A stretch of 40,277 nt of DNA from Saprospiraceae bacterium (lineage in GTDB: Bacteria > Bacteroidota > Bacteroidia > Chitinophagales > Saprospiraceae), in contig JAKVCU010000086.1 in assembly GCA_022448955.1 (NCBI GenBank), positions 1-40,277 of the forward strand, given 5' to 3'. The position numbers and the translations under genes were made by a program. Shown here piece by piece: positions 25,829-34,711 of this stretch (position 1 is its first letter; every line of letters begins with the position of its first letter). The notes beneath the pieces were generated by a model. The model was not told where the DNA came from, made no database searches, and worked only from the letters and a program-made list of their open reading frames with translations.

Positions 25829-27337
25829 TTATTCCTTACCGTACAGCTCTTTCCCCACTTCTTCATACTTATCACCTTCTACCCATACTGGACGTTGTTC
25901 CGCATCAGCGATAAGGCGAGCAGCATGAATAAACGTCTGGCAATATTTGGTTGCATAAGCGTAGTCCAAAGATTCAGGATTATCTGCTACTTGGTGGTAA
26001 TACTTTCCAATTTCTTGATCAAAAGTAGTCATCCCAGGGCTTAGAGTTACACATGGTACGCCTCTTTTAGCAAATGATACATTATCAGAACGATCAAACA
26101 AGCCTTGCTCTGGAGCAGGATTTTGAATTACTCCAAGACCGAATGCTTTGGAAGCTGTTTCAATCGCTTCATCTGTACCTGTACGGCCATACCCAATTGA
26201 AGAAACACTGCTTACGTCATTATAACCAGCACCATCTGTATTCATATTAAAGATTACCTGATCCAGTGGGATTAATGGATTATCGGCATAGTATTCGCTA
26301 CCTAACAACCCTAATTCCTCACCAGTCACTGCCAAGAAGATGATAGAACGCTTAGGTTTCATCTCTGCAAAAGCTTTTGCAGCTGTTAGGATAGCCGTTG
26401 TTCCCATGGCATTATCGCGGGTACCATTAAAAATACTATCTCGCTCTGTGAATGGTCCACCACCTTGCTTCCCTACACCTACGTGATCATAATGAGCGGT
26501 CATTAAAACATACTCATTTTTCAGATTTGGATCACTACCTTCTAATAGCCCTACCACATTTTGCGAAGAAACATCCGTTTTCTCCGTTCCTGTACTCCTT
26601 ACTGAACCAGCAACTTTATCACCTGCTTTTGCCTTTTCAAGTATATCCGTTAGATTAGCATTGATCCAGCCGTAAATAATTTTTCCAGAAGCATTACCTT
26701 CTTCTTCTTTCTTCACGCCTAAACGCTCTCCGCTGAAGTAACGTTTAAAAAAAGGCCAAGGAAACTGTAATTGATATAATTCAATTAAAGCAATTGCACC
26801 TTTTTCAGCCGCTATTTTGCGCTTTTTGCTCATAGCTTGAAACACCGCTAGTGGTTCTTTAGAGTCTGGTTCACCAGGAAGAACAACTACAATCTTACCT
26901 TCAATGTCCAAATCTTTGTAGTCGTCAATACCTTTTTCTTCATCTACCCATCCGTGATTAGCAAACACAACATCCCCGCTCAAATCAGCTGCATCACCAG
27001 AAAGGAAAATATACTCTTCACCATAGGTGAAAGACTGATCACCCATCTGTAAACGCCCATCTTGTGGTGGTAGGATATTCTCAAATGGGATCATTTGATA
27101 ATAAGAATCTAGACCTGGTGCATAGGTATATCCTAGGCTACGAATCTCTTCTGCGATATAACGAGCAGCCGTATTATTCCCCTCGCTCCCTGTGCGTCTT
27201 CCTTGTAACTCATCGGACGCCAAGAAACGAATGTGCGATTCTACTTCTGATTGTTTTAGATGGAGCTCAGGATAATCTTGAGCAAAGATGAACTGTACAA
27301 ATAAAACTAAACTTAGGCTTAATATAATTTTTTTCAT
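25829..27337 (-). CDS. Exported M28-family zinc aminopeptidase with PA domain
   Basis: This is a 502-residue protein. I chose the ATG at 27337, which opens a signal peptide (MKKIILSLSLVLFVQFIFAQ). A PA-type insert (about 100-245, with ADLSGDVVFANHGW and KIVVVLPGEP) comes before the catalytic part. Zinc ligands and the active site are H282 (AHYDHVG), D308 (GTRDNAMG, bridging), E340 with E341 (TGEELGLLGS), D368 (NMNTDG) and H448 (YYHQVAD). All five ligand positions are present, so the enzyme should be active as a co-catalytic two-zinc aminopeptidase in the periplasm or medium, cleaving N-terminal residues from peptides. It stands alone, convergent with the intact GT39 gene. Confidence 0.92.
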   Translation of the reverse strand: MKKIILSLSLVLFVQFIFAQDYPELHLKQSEVESHIRFLASDELQGRRTGSEGNNTAARYIAEEIRSLGYTYAPGLDSYYQMIPFENILPPQDGRLQMGDQSFTYGEEYIFLSGDAADLSGDVVFANHGWVDEEKGIDDYKDLDIEGKIVVVLPGEPDSKEPLAVFQAMSKKRKIAAEKGAIALIELYQLQFPWPFFKRYFSGERLGVKKEEEGNASGKIIYGWINANLTDILEKAKAGDKVAGSVRSTGTEKTDVSSQNVVGLLEGSDPNLKNEYVLMTAHYDHVGVGKQGGGPFTERDSIFNGTRDNAMGTTAILTAAKAFAEMKPKRSIIFLAVTGEELGLLGSEYYADNPLIPLDQVIFNMNTDGAGYNDVSSVSSIGYGRTGTDEAIETASKAFGLGVIQNPAPEQGLFDRSDNVSFAKRGVPCVTLSPGMTTFDQEIGKYYHQVADNPESLDYAYATKYCQTFIHAARLIADAEQRPVWVEGDKYEEVGKELYGKE

Positions 27338-27387
27338 AGTAAAATACTTAGGAGGCATCTAGTTTAAGTAAAATAATATATTGGCAA

Positions 27388-27420
27388 GTGTGAAGGCCTC
27401 ATTTATTTTTTGCTTCACAC
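27388..27420 (-). terminator. Hairpin overlapping the MoxR stop codon
   Basis: GTGTGAAG (27388-27395) pairs with CTTCACAC (27413-27420) across a 17-base T-rich loop; the right arm includes the MoxR stop. The loop is long and no T-tract follows on the minus strand, so termination efficiency is uncertain. Confidence 0.35.
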
Positions 27421-28524
27421 CAAACTTGTTACAATTAATTGTCCAATCTTGGGATCAGACATTAGTTTCTTAAATACAGAATGATTGGAATGGATTAAAG
27501 CCCTCGCCACCCTCAATCTAAGATCATTCGGTAATAAAGGCATTTTTAAAAATGCGGTCAAATTTACAAATCCTTTTTTATTGATTTCATCAGAATGAAT
27601 CAAACTGTAATTTACTAGACGAGTGCAGATGGTAGACAGCAAATCGATCCGCAATGTTTTTTGTTGAACGACTTCTTGTATATTTTTAGCGACTTCATTA
27701 TCAAAATCTTTAGCTTGAATGATTGCTTGAGGGGTAATTAATTTGCCTAAATTTTGATGTACAAATGAAATAAATGCAGCAACAGTTTCTTCATCAAGGC
27801 ACGCATCTCCAAGCAGTTTAACCAAGTCTAAATCCGCAGATAAATCGTCTATTTCTTCGATTGCTCTAAAGAACTGAACTAAAGTCCTTGCCGTTGTGCG
27901 CTGACCATTCACTACCTCAGGATAGGTCAAAACGAAGTGAATCCCTCGTTGATCAATTTCATTCCACTCTGCCCACTGCGCCCATGCATTGACATCAAAA
28001 CGCAGCGTTAAGTGCATCATTCGAGTCAGCATCGCATCATCCATTGGTGTTACGGAATAATCGCCTCCATCAGGATTGGCGGTGAGTACAATTTGCCATT
28101 TGGGTGGTAATGTCCAACTAACGAGTTCATAATTTTGCAGAAGCTGCATGATACCCCGCAAAATACGGTCATCCGCACGATTGACATCATCAATCAATAA
28201 AATACCAGGACCTTCTTCTGTTGGCACCCAATCTGGTGCCCGAAAAGTAGTTTGCTCCCCATGAATTTCTGGCATACCAATCAAATCGCCCATTTCTTCG
28301 AATTGTGCAGGCGCAATATATTGGTACTTAAATCCATTCTGTATCGCTAAATCACGCACAATTTCTGTTTTACCAATACCATGTTTTCCCCAAATGCATA
28401 AAGGCGTTTTTGGACGGCCCTTAAGCTCTCCATTCAAATTAGTTTGGATGAGGTGAGCCGCAAAGCGGATCAATTCGTTGGCATTAACTTCTGTGCCATA
28501 ATAGATGTATTCGTGTTCTAGCAT
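27415..28524 (-). CDS. MoxR-type AAA+ ATPase
   Basis: This 369-residue cytoplasmic ATPase has Walker A GKHGIGKT (46-53), Walker B ILLIDDVN (108-115) and a sensor 1 region with LTANPDGGDYSVTPMDDAMLTRM, all intact. C-terminal helices of about 130 residues follow. MoxR ATPases act as chaperones or metal-insertion motors and typically work with a VWA-domain protein encoded beside them. Here the start codon follows the stop of the DUF2201/VWA gene with zero spacing, so the two are translationally coupled and should act as one complex. The substrate of this pair is unknown; no third gene in the same direction is tightly linked. Confidence 0.92.
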   Translation of the reverse strand: MLEHEYIYYGTEVNANELIRFAAHLIQTNLNGELKGRPKTPLCIWGKHGIGKTEIVRDLAIQNGFKYQYIAPAQFEEMGDLIGMPEIHGEQTTFRAPDWVPTEEGPGILLIDDVNRADDRILRGIMQLLQNYELVSWTLPPKWQIVLTANPDGGDYSVTPMDDAMLTRMMHLTLRFDVNAWAQWAEWNEIDQRGIHFVLTYPEVVNGQRTTARTLVQFFRAIEEIDDLSADLDLVKLLGDACLDEETVAAFISFVHQNLGKLITPQAIIQAKDFDNEVAKNIQEVVQQKTLRIDLLSTICTRLVNYSLIHSDEINKKGFVNLTAFLKMPLLPNDLRLRVARALIHSNHSVFKKLMSDPKIGQLIVTSLV

Positions 28525-29670
28525 TTAAGCAGTTAATTTGAGTTTTTTCCCTGGAAGTTGATCCCATTCCGCTTGGCTTGGCTGAATCCCACTTTCTGTA
28601 ATCAACCAAATAATAGGTATTCTATTCAAAACCTTTGGTTTTGGTCCATAACCATCAGTAAAATATAAAAGAACATCCATTCGATGCTGGTTCGCCCATT
28701 CAATAGGTTCATCAAAGTTGGTGCTCCCCCTTCCTTGAATATATTCGGGTGTTTTACCTTTATAAGGATAAACTTTCTGAATACATTCATCACATTCAAC
28801 CACTTGAATCTCATTCGCACCGCGCCACATAGCATGTATCTCGCCAAAGAAGGCATAAAACGCTTCCATTTGCAAACTTCCTGAGGTATCAATAGCTACG
28901 CCTACTTTTGTATGGCGTTTTACCTTAATGCCCGGAATGGTTCCAAAGCGTTTGGAAGGACGTTGGATTGTATTTTTAAGATAGGTCTTTTGGCTACTAT
29001 GCTGATAAATTCGTAATAATCTACGCCAATTGACCTTTGGTTTATTCATTTGCCGTAAGGCTAAAACTGCAGTTTGTGCTCCGACACCATAACGCTCCAA
29101 CTCTTTCTCTGTCAAGTGTTCACTGAGCTGTCGCAAAAAACGCTTTAAATTAATTGCGGCTACATCTGCTTTCGCAGAATCTGTATTTTCTTGATTTGGC
29201 CACTGCTGATGTTGAACTTGTGAAGAAGCTATTTCTTCTTGATGATTTTGCAATTTTTGGTAATAATAATCGACCGATTGCTGTGGTAATAAATCTAGAT
29301 ATTTAAAATCATCAAGCTGTACATAATGAGCAGGTAGATGTGCTATATATTGGTTGATTGCTAAATCGGCAGCCGTATCGAATAGGCGTTCATTCAAATA
29401 GTCTCTTTTAGAAATGGGATGCAAAAATAGCAAGTGTAGCACCTCATGTTTAATGACTGCTTGCTGTTCTTGAGTGGATAAGGAAGACCAAAATGTAGGA
29501 TTTACAGCTAATACAAAAGTAAAATCTTCTTGTAGTGCCAAGCCAATTTCAGCTACTTGATCGTTCAAGGATTTAGACAATCCACCAATGATATGCGCAA
29601 AGAAAGGTTCTTCGAGCAACCATTGGATGCTAATTCTTGAAATCTGACGTTGTAATTCACTGGTCTCCAA
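28525..29670 (-). CDS. DUF2201-type protein: metallopeptidase-like domain plus VWA domain
   Basis: This 381-residue cytoplasmic protein has the two-part DUF2201 layout. The N-terminal zincin-like domain has KHEVLHLLFLHP (HEVLH, 75-79) and FDTAADLAINQYI. A variable linker (about 140-240) follows. The C-terminal VWA domain has an intact MIDAS: D261-x-S263-x-S265 (AIDTSGSL), T317 (RGSTNFDEP) and D339 (FTDGYG). Such proteins partner with MoxR ATPases; the MoxR gene begins directly after this stop with no gap. The metallopeptidase-like part could be active or could serve as a binding fold; the sequence does not settle this. Target and trigger are unknown. Confidence 0.88.
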   Translation of the reverse strand: METSELQRQISRISIQWLLEEPFFAHIIGGLSKSLNDQVAEIGLALQEDFTFVLAVNPTFWSSLSTQEQQAVIKHEVLHLLFLHPISKRDYLNERLFDTAADLAINQYIAHLPAHYVQLDDFKYLDLLPQQSVDYYYQKLQNHQEEIASSQVQHQQWPNQENTDSAKADVAAINLKRFLRQLSEHLTEKELERYGVGAQTAVLALRQMNKPKVNWRRLLRIYQHSSQKTYLKNTIQRPSKRFGTIPGIKVKRHTKVGVAIDTSGSLQMEAFYAFFGEIHAMWRGANEIQVVECDECIQKVYPYKGKTPEYIQGRGSTNFDEPIEWANQHRMDVLLYFTDGYGPKPKVLNRIPIIWLITESGIQPSQAEWDQLPGKKLKLTA

Positions 29671-29781
29671 AGAAGAAGATAGTTTACTTTTAAAATAGAA
29701 TTTTAAAAACCTAAAGTAAAAGATAAACGTTTCTAAACAATAGTTGGTATATAGAGTTGGTATTCCAGAGAATTTTCGATT

Positions 29782-30474
29782 ATGGAGAAGAATATGACTA
29801 CCAAAGCACTACAAGTTCATGCCCTATTGGTTCGTTATTACGAAGGGCCATTCCAACATCCACAAGAAAATGATCCCTTATCAGAGATGATTGGGGCTAT
29901 GCTTTCTCATCGCACCAAGAACGAAAGAACGGCAGAAGCCTTCGAAAATATGAGAGAACTTTTTCCCTCTTGGGAAGATGTTCGCACTGCTGATACGGAA
30001 GAACTAGTGCAAAGTATCTATTCTGTCACCTTTCCTGGACAAAAAGCAAGACGCATTCAAGCCGCACTAGATATTGTAAAAGAAGCCCATGTGGATAAAG
30101 AGCTTTCATTGGACTTTTTAAAAGGCATGAAAGGCCCAGAGGCACGAAAATGGTTGGAGCAGATTCCGGGAGTTGGTGCAAAGACTAGTGCAGCCGTATT
30201 AAACTTTAGCACTTTGCAGCTCCCTGCTTTGGTGGTAGATACTCACCATTTGAGAGTTGCAAAGCGACTGGGGTGGATTCCTAAAAAAGCAGGTATTCCC
30301 AAAGCAGAAAAGATAATGACCGCCTTTTTACCCAAAGATTGGGACGCACAAGAGATGTATGACCATCATGAAGCATTGATGTATCACGGACAAAGATGTT
30401 GTTATCCCAAGAATCCAGCATGTATGCGCTGCCCAATTTCGGATCATTGTATATATGGCCAAGAAGTACTCTAA
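29782..30474 (+). CDS. Endonuclease III-like DNA glycosylase with Fe-S cluster
   Basis: This 230-residue HhH-GPD DNA repair enzyme has the hairpin IPGVGAKTSAAVLNF with K134 as the Schiff-base lysine and D153 (VVDTHHLRVAKR). The [4Fe-4S] ligands are C207, C214, C217 and C223 in the family's C-x6-C-x2-C-x5-C pattern. The region LSHRTKNERT replaces the LSAQATD stretch of classical Nth, so it belongs to a less-studied branch. It should excise damaged pyrimidines and nick abasic sites. A second in-frame ATG at 29794 with a GGAGAAG stretch in front is an alternative start. It is divergent from the VWA-MoxR pair and convergent with the MazG-like gene. Confidence 0.88.
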   Translation: MEKNMTTKALQVHALLVRYYEGPFQHPQENDPLSEMIGAMLSHRTKNERTAEAFENMRELFPSWEDVRTADTEELVQSIYSVTFPGQKARRIQAALDIVKEAHVDKELSLDFLKGMKGPEARKWLEQIPGVGAKTSAAVLNFSTLQLPALVVDTHHLRVAKRLGWIPKKAGIPKAEKIMTAFLPKDWDAQEMYDHHEALMYHGQRCCYPKNPACMRCPISDHCIYGQEVL

Positions 30475-30506
30475 AAATTCGTCTAGAATAGCATGGCTTC
30501 ATCGCA

Positions 30507-30977
30507 TTACTCTTCTACTATTGATTTCAAATCCGCAGGAGAATAATTAATTGACTTTAAAGTTTTATGATCGCCTTCGCGATAGACTAGCCATACATCA
30601 CCTGCTTGTTTCATGTAGCTATCAAAACCTTTTTCTTCTTTGTAGTATTTCATAGTCGCTTCTGCCTCTTCCTTGCTCTTGCAAGTTTTGCTCATATTCG
30701 ATCGTTGTACTTCGTCAAAAAGTGTTTTGAACTTTTCGCCCAATCCAAATTCCAGCACCGCTCCAGAAAGTACATACTGAATATCACATAAAGCATCTGC
30801 AATTTCTACGATATCCTTTGCTTCTATAGCTTCTTGCAATTCTTTCACCTCTTCGGCGAGTAGATTAACACGCAGCGCACAGCGGTCGGGCCCAGGGATA
30901 GTAGGGGTCTCTAAGACAGGATGTTTAAAAGTGCGGTGAAATTCAGCAACTTGGTTTAGTGGATCAATCTTTTCCAT
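30507..30977 (-). CDS. MazG/PRA-PH-like nucleoside triphosphate pyrophosphohydrolase
   Basis: This 156-residue all-alpha protein has the Mg-binding pattern of the MazG/phosphoribosyl-ATP pyrophosphohydrolase superfamily: LLAEEVKELQEA (E42, E43, E46) and IADALCDIQYVL (D61, D65). A C-terminal tail of about 60 residues (SMKYYKEEKGFD-like region onward to SPADLKSIVEE) extends the core. It should hydrolyse a (d)NTP to the monophosphate and pyrophosphate, perhaps as a house-cleaning enzyme; the exact nucleotide is not predictable. Its neighbour, the DNA glycosylase, is convergent, so there is no operon, though both could limit DNA damage. Confidence 0.82.
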   Translation of the reverse strand: MEKIDPLNQVAEFHRTFKHPVLETPTIPGPDRCALRVNLLAEEVKELQEAIEAKDIVEIADALCDIQYVLSGAVLEFGLGEKFKTLFDEVQRSNMSKTCKSKEEAEATMKYYKEEKGFDSYMKQAGDVWLVYREGDHKTLKSINYSPADLKSIVEE

Positions 30978-31052
30978 TTATTTTTTTGCTTGCAATGATA
31001 AGGGAAAAATAGTAAGTCACAAAAGTGTTCCGATTAGCAGTCAAAATATTTT

Positions 31053-31144
31053 TTGGAATCAATCAAATATTCCAATTTAAGAACTACTTTTGCGAGGCAA
31101 AAATGAAGTAATATTTATCACTTCAGACACCCAAAAGAGGGTGG
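31053..31144 (+). promoter_or_regulatory. Promoter and structured leader of the arginine decarboxylase gene
   Basis: TACTTTTG (31085-31092) matches TAnnTTTG exactly. A 7-bp dyad TTGGAAT/ATTCCAA (31053-31059, 31069-31075) lies just upstream, where a regulator could bind. Downstream the leader can form TGAAGT/ACTTCA (about 31103-31124) and CACCC/GGGTG (about 31129-31144). The start codon is GTG about 90 bases from the likely transcription start. Confidence 0.4.
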
Positions 31145-31186
31145 GTCGAAAGGAATTTTTTCTTATTTTCAATTAATTCTAAGCCC

Positions 31187-32584
31187 GTGAAAAACAGGTA
31201 CTTCGATCTGATTGATCAGACGTTTTATTTTCCTCAAGAAGGATTTGACATTGAAGACGGATATTTAGTCTTTAATGGAGTGCCATTGCACTACTTGATC
31301 AACAAATATGGAACGCCAATCAAGCTTTCATATTTGCCAAAAATTGGTTCTCAAATAAAAAAGGTACGCAATCTTTTTACTAGAGCCATGAAAACCATTG
31401 GTTATCGTGGTAAATATCATTATTGCTACTGTACCAAAAGCTGCCACTTCAGTTACGTTATGAACGAGGTTCTTCGTCATGATGTAGAGCTCGAAACCTC
31501 TTCTGCATTCGATATCGAACTTATCAAAAAACTATACGAAAAAGGTAAGGTCACTAAAGATAAAATCATTATTTGTAATGGTTTTAAACCCAAACGCTAT
31601 CTGGAGAAAATAGTAGAATTGATCAATGATGGTTGGACGAATGTTATTCCTGTCTGTGATAACATGGAGGAAATCAACTTCTATGAGCAGCATGTAGAAG
31701 GAAAATGTAAAATAGGTATCCGGATGGCAACAGAGGAAGAGCCCAATTTTGAGTTTTATACCTCTCGTTTAGGAATTCGTTATGCAGATGTCTTAGCATT
31801 CTTTCAAGAAAAAATCAAAGACAATCCCAAGTTTGAACTTAAGCTACTTCATTTCTTTGTAGATACAGGAATTAAAGATAGCCTCTACTATTGGGGCGAG
31901 TTGAAGAAAGCCTTGAAACTGTATTGCGAAATGAAAAAGCATGCGGATAATCTTACGGGCCTCAACATTGGAGGAGGTATGCCTATCCGTAACTCACTCG
32001 GTTTTGAATTTGATTATAAGTATATGATCAAAGAAATTGTAAGCCTTATTTCGCAGGCATGCGAAGAAGACGAAGTTCCTGAACCTAATATTTATACGGA
32101 GTTTGGAAAGTATACCGTTGGTGAGAGCGGCGCTACTATTTTTTCTGTGCTTGCGCAAAAACGCCAAAATGATTCAGAGACTTGGTATATGATCGATAAC
32201 TCTCTCATGACCACCTTACCAGATACTTGGGGAATTGGCGAAAGATTCATTCTATTGCCCATCAACAAATGGGAAAATGAATATCGAAGAGTAAATATTG
32301 GGGGATTGAGTTGTGATAACTCTGATTATTACAATTCAGAGGTTCATGAAAGTCAAGTTTACCTTCCTTCTTATTCCATAAATGATGAGGAACCCTTGTA
32401 TTTAGGATTTTTCCACACAGGTGCCTATCAGGACGCATTAAGTGGTTATGGAGGCATCAAACATTGCCTGATTCCATCTCCTAAACATGTTATTGTCTAT
32501 AGAAATAAACAAGGCAATTTGGTCGATATCATGTATCAGGAAGAACAAAGTGCGGAAAATATGTTGGAAATCCTGGGATATTAA
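31187..32584 (+). CDS. speA: Biosynthetic arginine decarboxylase (fold III, PLP-dependent)
   Basis: This 465-residue cytoplasmic enzyme converts arginine to agmatine for polyamine synthesis. The start is GTG; the resulting KNRYFDLIDQTFYFP is the usual N-terminus in Bacteroidota. K84 in YCTKSCHFSY is the PLP lysine, GLNIGGGMP (258-266) binds the phosphate, and EFGKYTVGESGATIFSVLAQ is a family block. The catalytic C376 lies in SCDNSDYYNSEVH. It is shorter than the enterobacterial SpeA (about 650), which is normal for this branch. It is monocistronic, with two hairpins downstream. Regulation by the upstream dyad or leader hairpins is possible. Confidence 0.9.
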   Translation: MKNRYFDLIDQTFYFPQEGFDIEDGYLVFNGVPLHYLINKYGTPIKLSYLPKIGSQIKKVRNLFTRAMKTIGYRGKYHYCYCTKSCHFSYVMNEVLRHDVELETSSAFDIELIKKLYEKGKVTKDKIIICNGFKPKRYLEKIVELINDGWTNVIPVCDNMEEINFYEQHVEGKCKIGIRMATEEEPNFEFYTSRLGIRYADVLAFFQEKIKDNPKFELKLLHFFVDTGIKDSLYYWGELKKALKLYCEMKKHADNLTGLNIGGGMPIRNSLGFEFDYKYMIKEIVSLISQACEEDEVPEPNIYTEFGKYTVGESGATIFSVLAQKRQNDSETWYMIDNSLMTTLPDTWGIGERFILLPINKWENEYRRVNIGGLSCDNSDYYNSEVHESQVYLPSYSINDEEPLYLGFFHTGAYQDALSGYGGIKHCLIPSPKHVIVYRNKQGNLVDIMYQEEQSAENMLEILGY

Positions 32585-32650
32585 TGATTGATGAGTTGAT
32601 AATTGAAAGTCTATTTAGGCTCAGTGTATGGCTTATACCGCAGATAACTT

Positions 32651-32690
32651 ATAAGGATTTAGTCCTTATTCATTTTTGACTTCCGTCAAA
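32651..32690 (+). terminator. Tandem hairpins after the arginine decarboxylase gene
   Basis: ATAAGGA/TCCTTAT (32651-32657, 32663-32669) is followed by TTTGAC-ttcc-GTCAAA (32675-32690) and a T-rich run. Together they are a probable terminator before the sugar porter gene, which starts 38 bases later. Confidence 0.5.
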
Positions 32691-32727
32691 TTTTCGTTTT
32701 TTAGTGAAATAAACAAAACGAAAAATA

Positions 32728-34050
32728 ATGAATAAGACTTTATCTTGGTCTATTACAGTAGCACTCGCTGGTTTCTTATTTGGCTTTGACACTATTGTTA
32801 TTTCAGGTGCGGATCAGCCTATTCAAAAACTTTGGGATACTTCAGGTTGGTTTCACGGTACCTTTATCATGTCGATGGCACTTTGGGGAACCGTACTAGG
32901 CGCCCTTGGTGGTGGTATTCCTTGTGATTTGATTGGCAGAAAACGTACTCTATTTTGGATTGGGGTTTTATTTGCCGTGTCAGCCATTGGTTCCGGATTA
33001 GCTACTGATCCATATATGTTTTCTTTTTTCCGCTTTATTGGTGGTGTAGGAGTTGGAGCATCTTCTGTTGCTGCGCCTATTTATATTTCTGAAATTGCAC
33101 CTACAGAGAAACGTGGTAGTTTAGTAGCACTCTATCAATTCAATTTGGTATTTGGTATTTTGATTGCCTTCTTTTCTAACTACTGGATTGGAGCCAATTT
33201 TGGAGAGGATGCTTGGCGTTGGATGTTAGGGATTGAAGCATTGCCAGCCGTAATTTATACATTCATGGTATTGAGTATTCCTAATAGTCCTAGATGGTTA
33301 GTTTTGCAAAAAGGAGACGTAGAACAAGCCTCTACTCTATTAAAACAACTTAACCCTAATGCTAATATTGAAGAAGAACTAGCAGCAATCAATTCTTCCA
33401 TTAAAGATACAAAGGGGGAATCCTTTTTCTCTGGAAAATATAATGTTCCGATCCTTCTAGCATTTTTATTAGCATTTTTCAATCAGGTATCAGGCATCAA
33501 TTTTGTGCTTTATTATGCACCGAGGATTTTTGAGACAGCAGGTATTGCTGCAGATAGCACCTTAGGAGCTTCTGTTCCTATCGGGGTAGTAAACTTAATC
33601 TTTACCTTATTAGGGATGTATTTAATCGACAAAGCAGGAAGAAAGCAATTAATGTATATTGGTTCTATTGGATACATTTTGTCATTATTAGCAGTTGGAT
33701 GGGCCTTTGCGACCAATGCAGAAGGTACGATGGTGGTGATTTTTGTATGTGCATTTATTGCTTCCCATGCAATTGGACAGGGTGCTGTCATTTGGGTATT
33801 CATTTCTGAAATTTTCCCCAATACGGTTCGAAACTCAGGTATGGCGTGGGGTTCAGGAACACACTGGGTATTTGCAGCCATCATTACTTTGGTCGCAACG
33901 CCAATTTTGGCTTACTTTGAAGGAAGAGAACATCTCATTTTCTACTTCTTTGCAGGAATGATGTTTTTGCAATTACTTTTTGTTTGGCGAATGATGCCAG
34001 AAACAAAAGGTGTTTCCTTGGAAGAATTACAAGAAAAATTGACAAGATAG
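32728..34050 (+). CDS. MFS sugar porter (sugar:proton symporter type)
   Basis: This 440-residue inner-membrane transporter has 12 predicted membrane helices. Sugar-porter signatures are visible: LIGRKRTLFWIG (helix 2-3 loop), FRFIGGVGVGASSVAAPIYISEIAPTEKRG-type block (helix 4 to loop), IPNSPRWLV after helix 6, NQVSGINFVLYYAPRIF in helix 7, DKAGRKQ, and PETKGVSLEELQ at the C-terminus. These match the family that takes up hexoses or pentoses such as xylose, glucose or arabinose by proton symport; the sugar cannot be read. A kinase or regulator gene is not adjacent. It may feed on products of extracellular amylase, but that link is inference. Confidence 0.92.
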   Translation: MNKTLSWSITVALAGFLFGFDTIVISGADQPIQKLWDTSGWFHGTFIMSMALWGTVLGALGGGIPCDLIGRKRTLFWIGVLFAVSAIGSGLATDPYMFSFFRFIGGVGVGASSVAAPIYISEIAPTEKRGSLVALYQFNLVFGILIAFFSNYWIGANFGEDAWRWMLGIEALPAVIYTFMVLSIPNSPRWLVLQKGDVEQASTLLKQLNPNANIEEELAAINSSIKDTKGESFFSGKYNVPILLAFLLAFFNQVSGINFVLYYAPRIFETAGIAADSTLGASVPIGVVNLIFTLLGMYLIDKAGRKQLMYIGSIGYILSLLAVGWAFATNAEGTMVVIFVCAFIASHAIGQGAVIWVFISEIFPNTVRNSGMAWGSGTHWVFAAIITLVATPILAYFEGREHLIFYFFAGMMFLQLLFVWRMMPETKGVSLEELQEKLTR

Positions 34051-34077
34051 CTTCCGATATTTATACTAAATTTTAAC

Positions 34078-34085
34078 TATTTTTG
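34078..34085 (+). promoter_or_regulatory. Candidate -7 box for the unknown 199-residue gene
   Basis: TATTTTTG matches TAnnTTTG exactly, 21 bases before the ATG at 34107. No clear -33 box is visible. Confidence 0.3.
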
Positions 34086-34106
34086 AGGAAATAAGCCCAA
34101 GTACCT

Positions 34107-34706
34107 ATGAATATCTTCGAGCAAATTTTGAATTGGCTGAAAGGCGTTTCCAAAACGCCTGATCCAGATATTGGAGATGCTGGCCAATTGCCTCAAGAAA
34201 ATGATTCTAACCATAAAGACAATTCAAATACACCCATTATGCTAAATACAATTACCCTTTCATCTGACTTAGAAACACTTTATCTAATAGATAATAATAG
34301 AGCCATTGAATTTCCTTTGAATAGTAAAAAGGGTATTTTAATCGGATCTTTAAATGGCCAGATCACTGTTGTTTCAGCTATAAATCCACCAAAGGAAGAG
34401 GATGATGCTCCAATTGGCGATGGGGAAAATGATTTGGCCTCACCTGCTGGAACTTTAGCGAAAGCTAAAGGTGGAGTACTTAATCCTAAATCCGTGACTT
34501 TTTCTGCAAAAAAAGGTCAATACACTACTTTTTTTAATGGGAAGCTGAAAATCATGTGCTTGATTGGATTTGGAGATATTGATATCAGTATATCTGAATC
34601 TGAAGAACTAGAACCTCAATTCTTTATTTTTGACTTAAATGATAGAGTAGTAAATATTAGGAAGAAAGAAAATTCTATTGTCTTTACGACCCTCAAGAGA
34701 GATTAG
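34107..34706 (+). CDS. Protein of unknown function
   Basis: I do not recognise this 199-residue protein. It has no signal peptide or membrane segment. The first 45 residues are a short helix (MNIFEQILNWLKGV) and a polar, Asp/Asn-rich linker. Residues 47-100 and 140-195 are predicted beta strands (TITLSSDLETLYLIDNNRAI, GILIGSLNGQITVV, YTTFFNGKLKIMCLIGFG), separated by an acidic loop (PPKEEDDAPIGDGENDL) and a glycine/alanine-rich stretch. The C-terminus (FFIFDLNDRVVNIRKKENSIVFTTLKR) looks like a closing strand pair. It sits between the sugar porter and a strong terminator and has its own possible -7 box. Codon use looks like the neighbours, so it is likely real. Confidence 0.65.
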   Translation: MNIFEQILNWLKGVSKTPDPDIGDAGQLPQENDSNHKDNSNTPIMLNTITLSSDLETLYLIDNNRAIEFPLNSKKGILIGSLNGQITVVSAINPPKEEDDAPIGDGENDLASPAGTLAKAKGGVLNPKSVTFSAKKGQYTTFFNGKLKIMCLIGFGDIDISISESEELEPQFFIFDLNDRVVNIRKKENSIVFTTLKRD

Positions 34707-34711
34707 AACGA

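Noticed and set aside
31093-31186. A known riboswitch (preQ1-like) in the speA leader
   Set aside because: The CACCC/GGGTG stem superficially recalls a preQ1 stem, but the A-rich tail and loop pattern of that class are absent and the gene is unrelated to queuosine.
33513-33884. A 123-residue minus-strand frame inside the sugar porter gene
   Set aside because: It is the antisense of a strongly supported membrane protein and shows no family signal.
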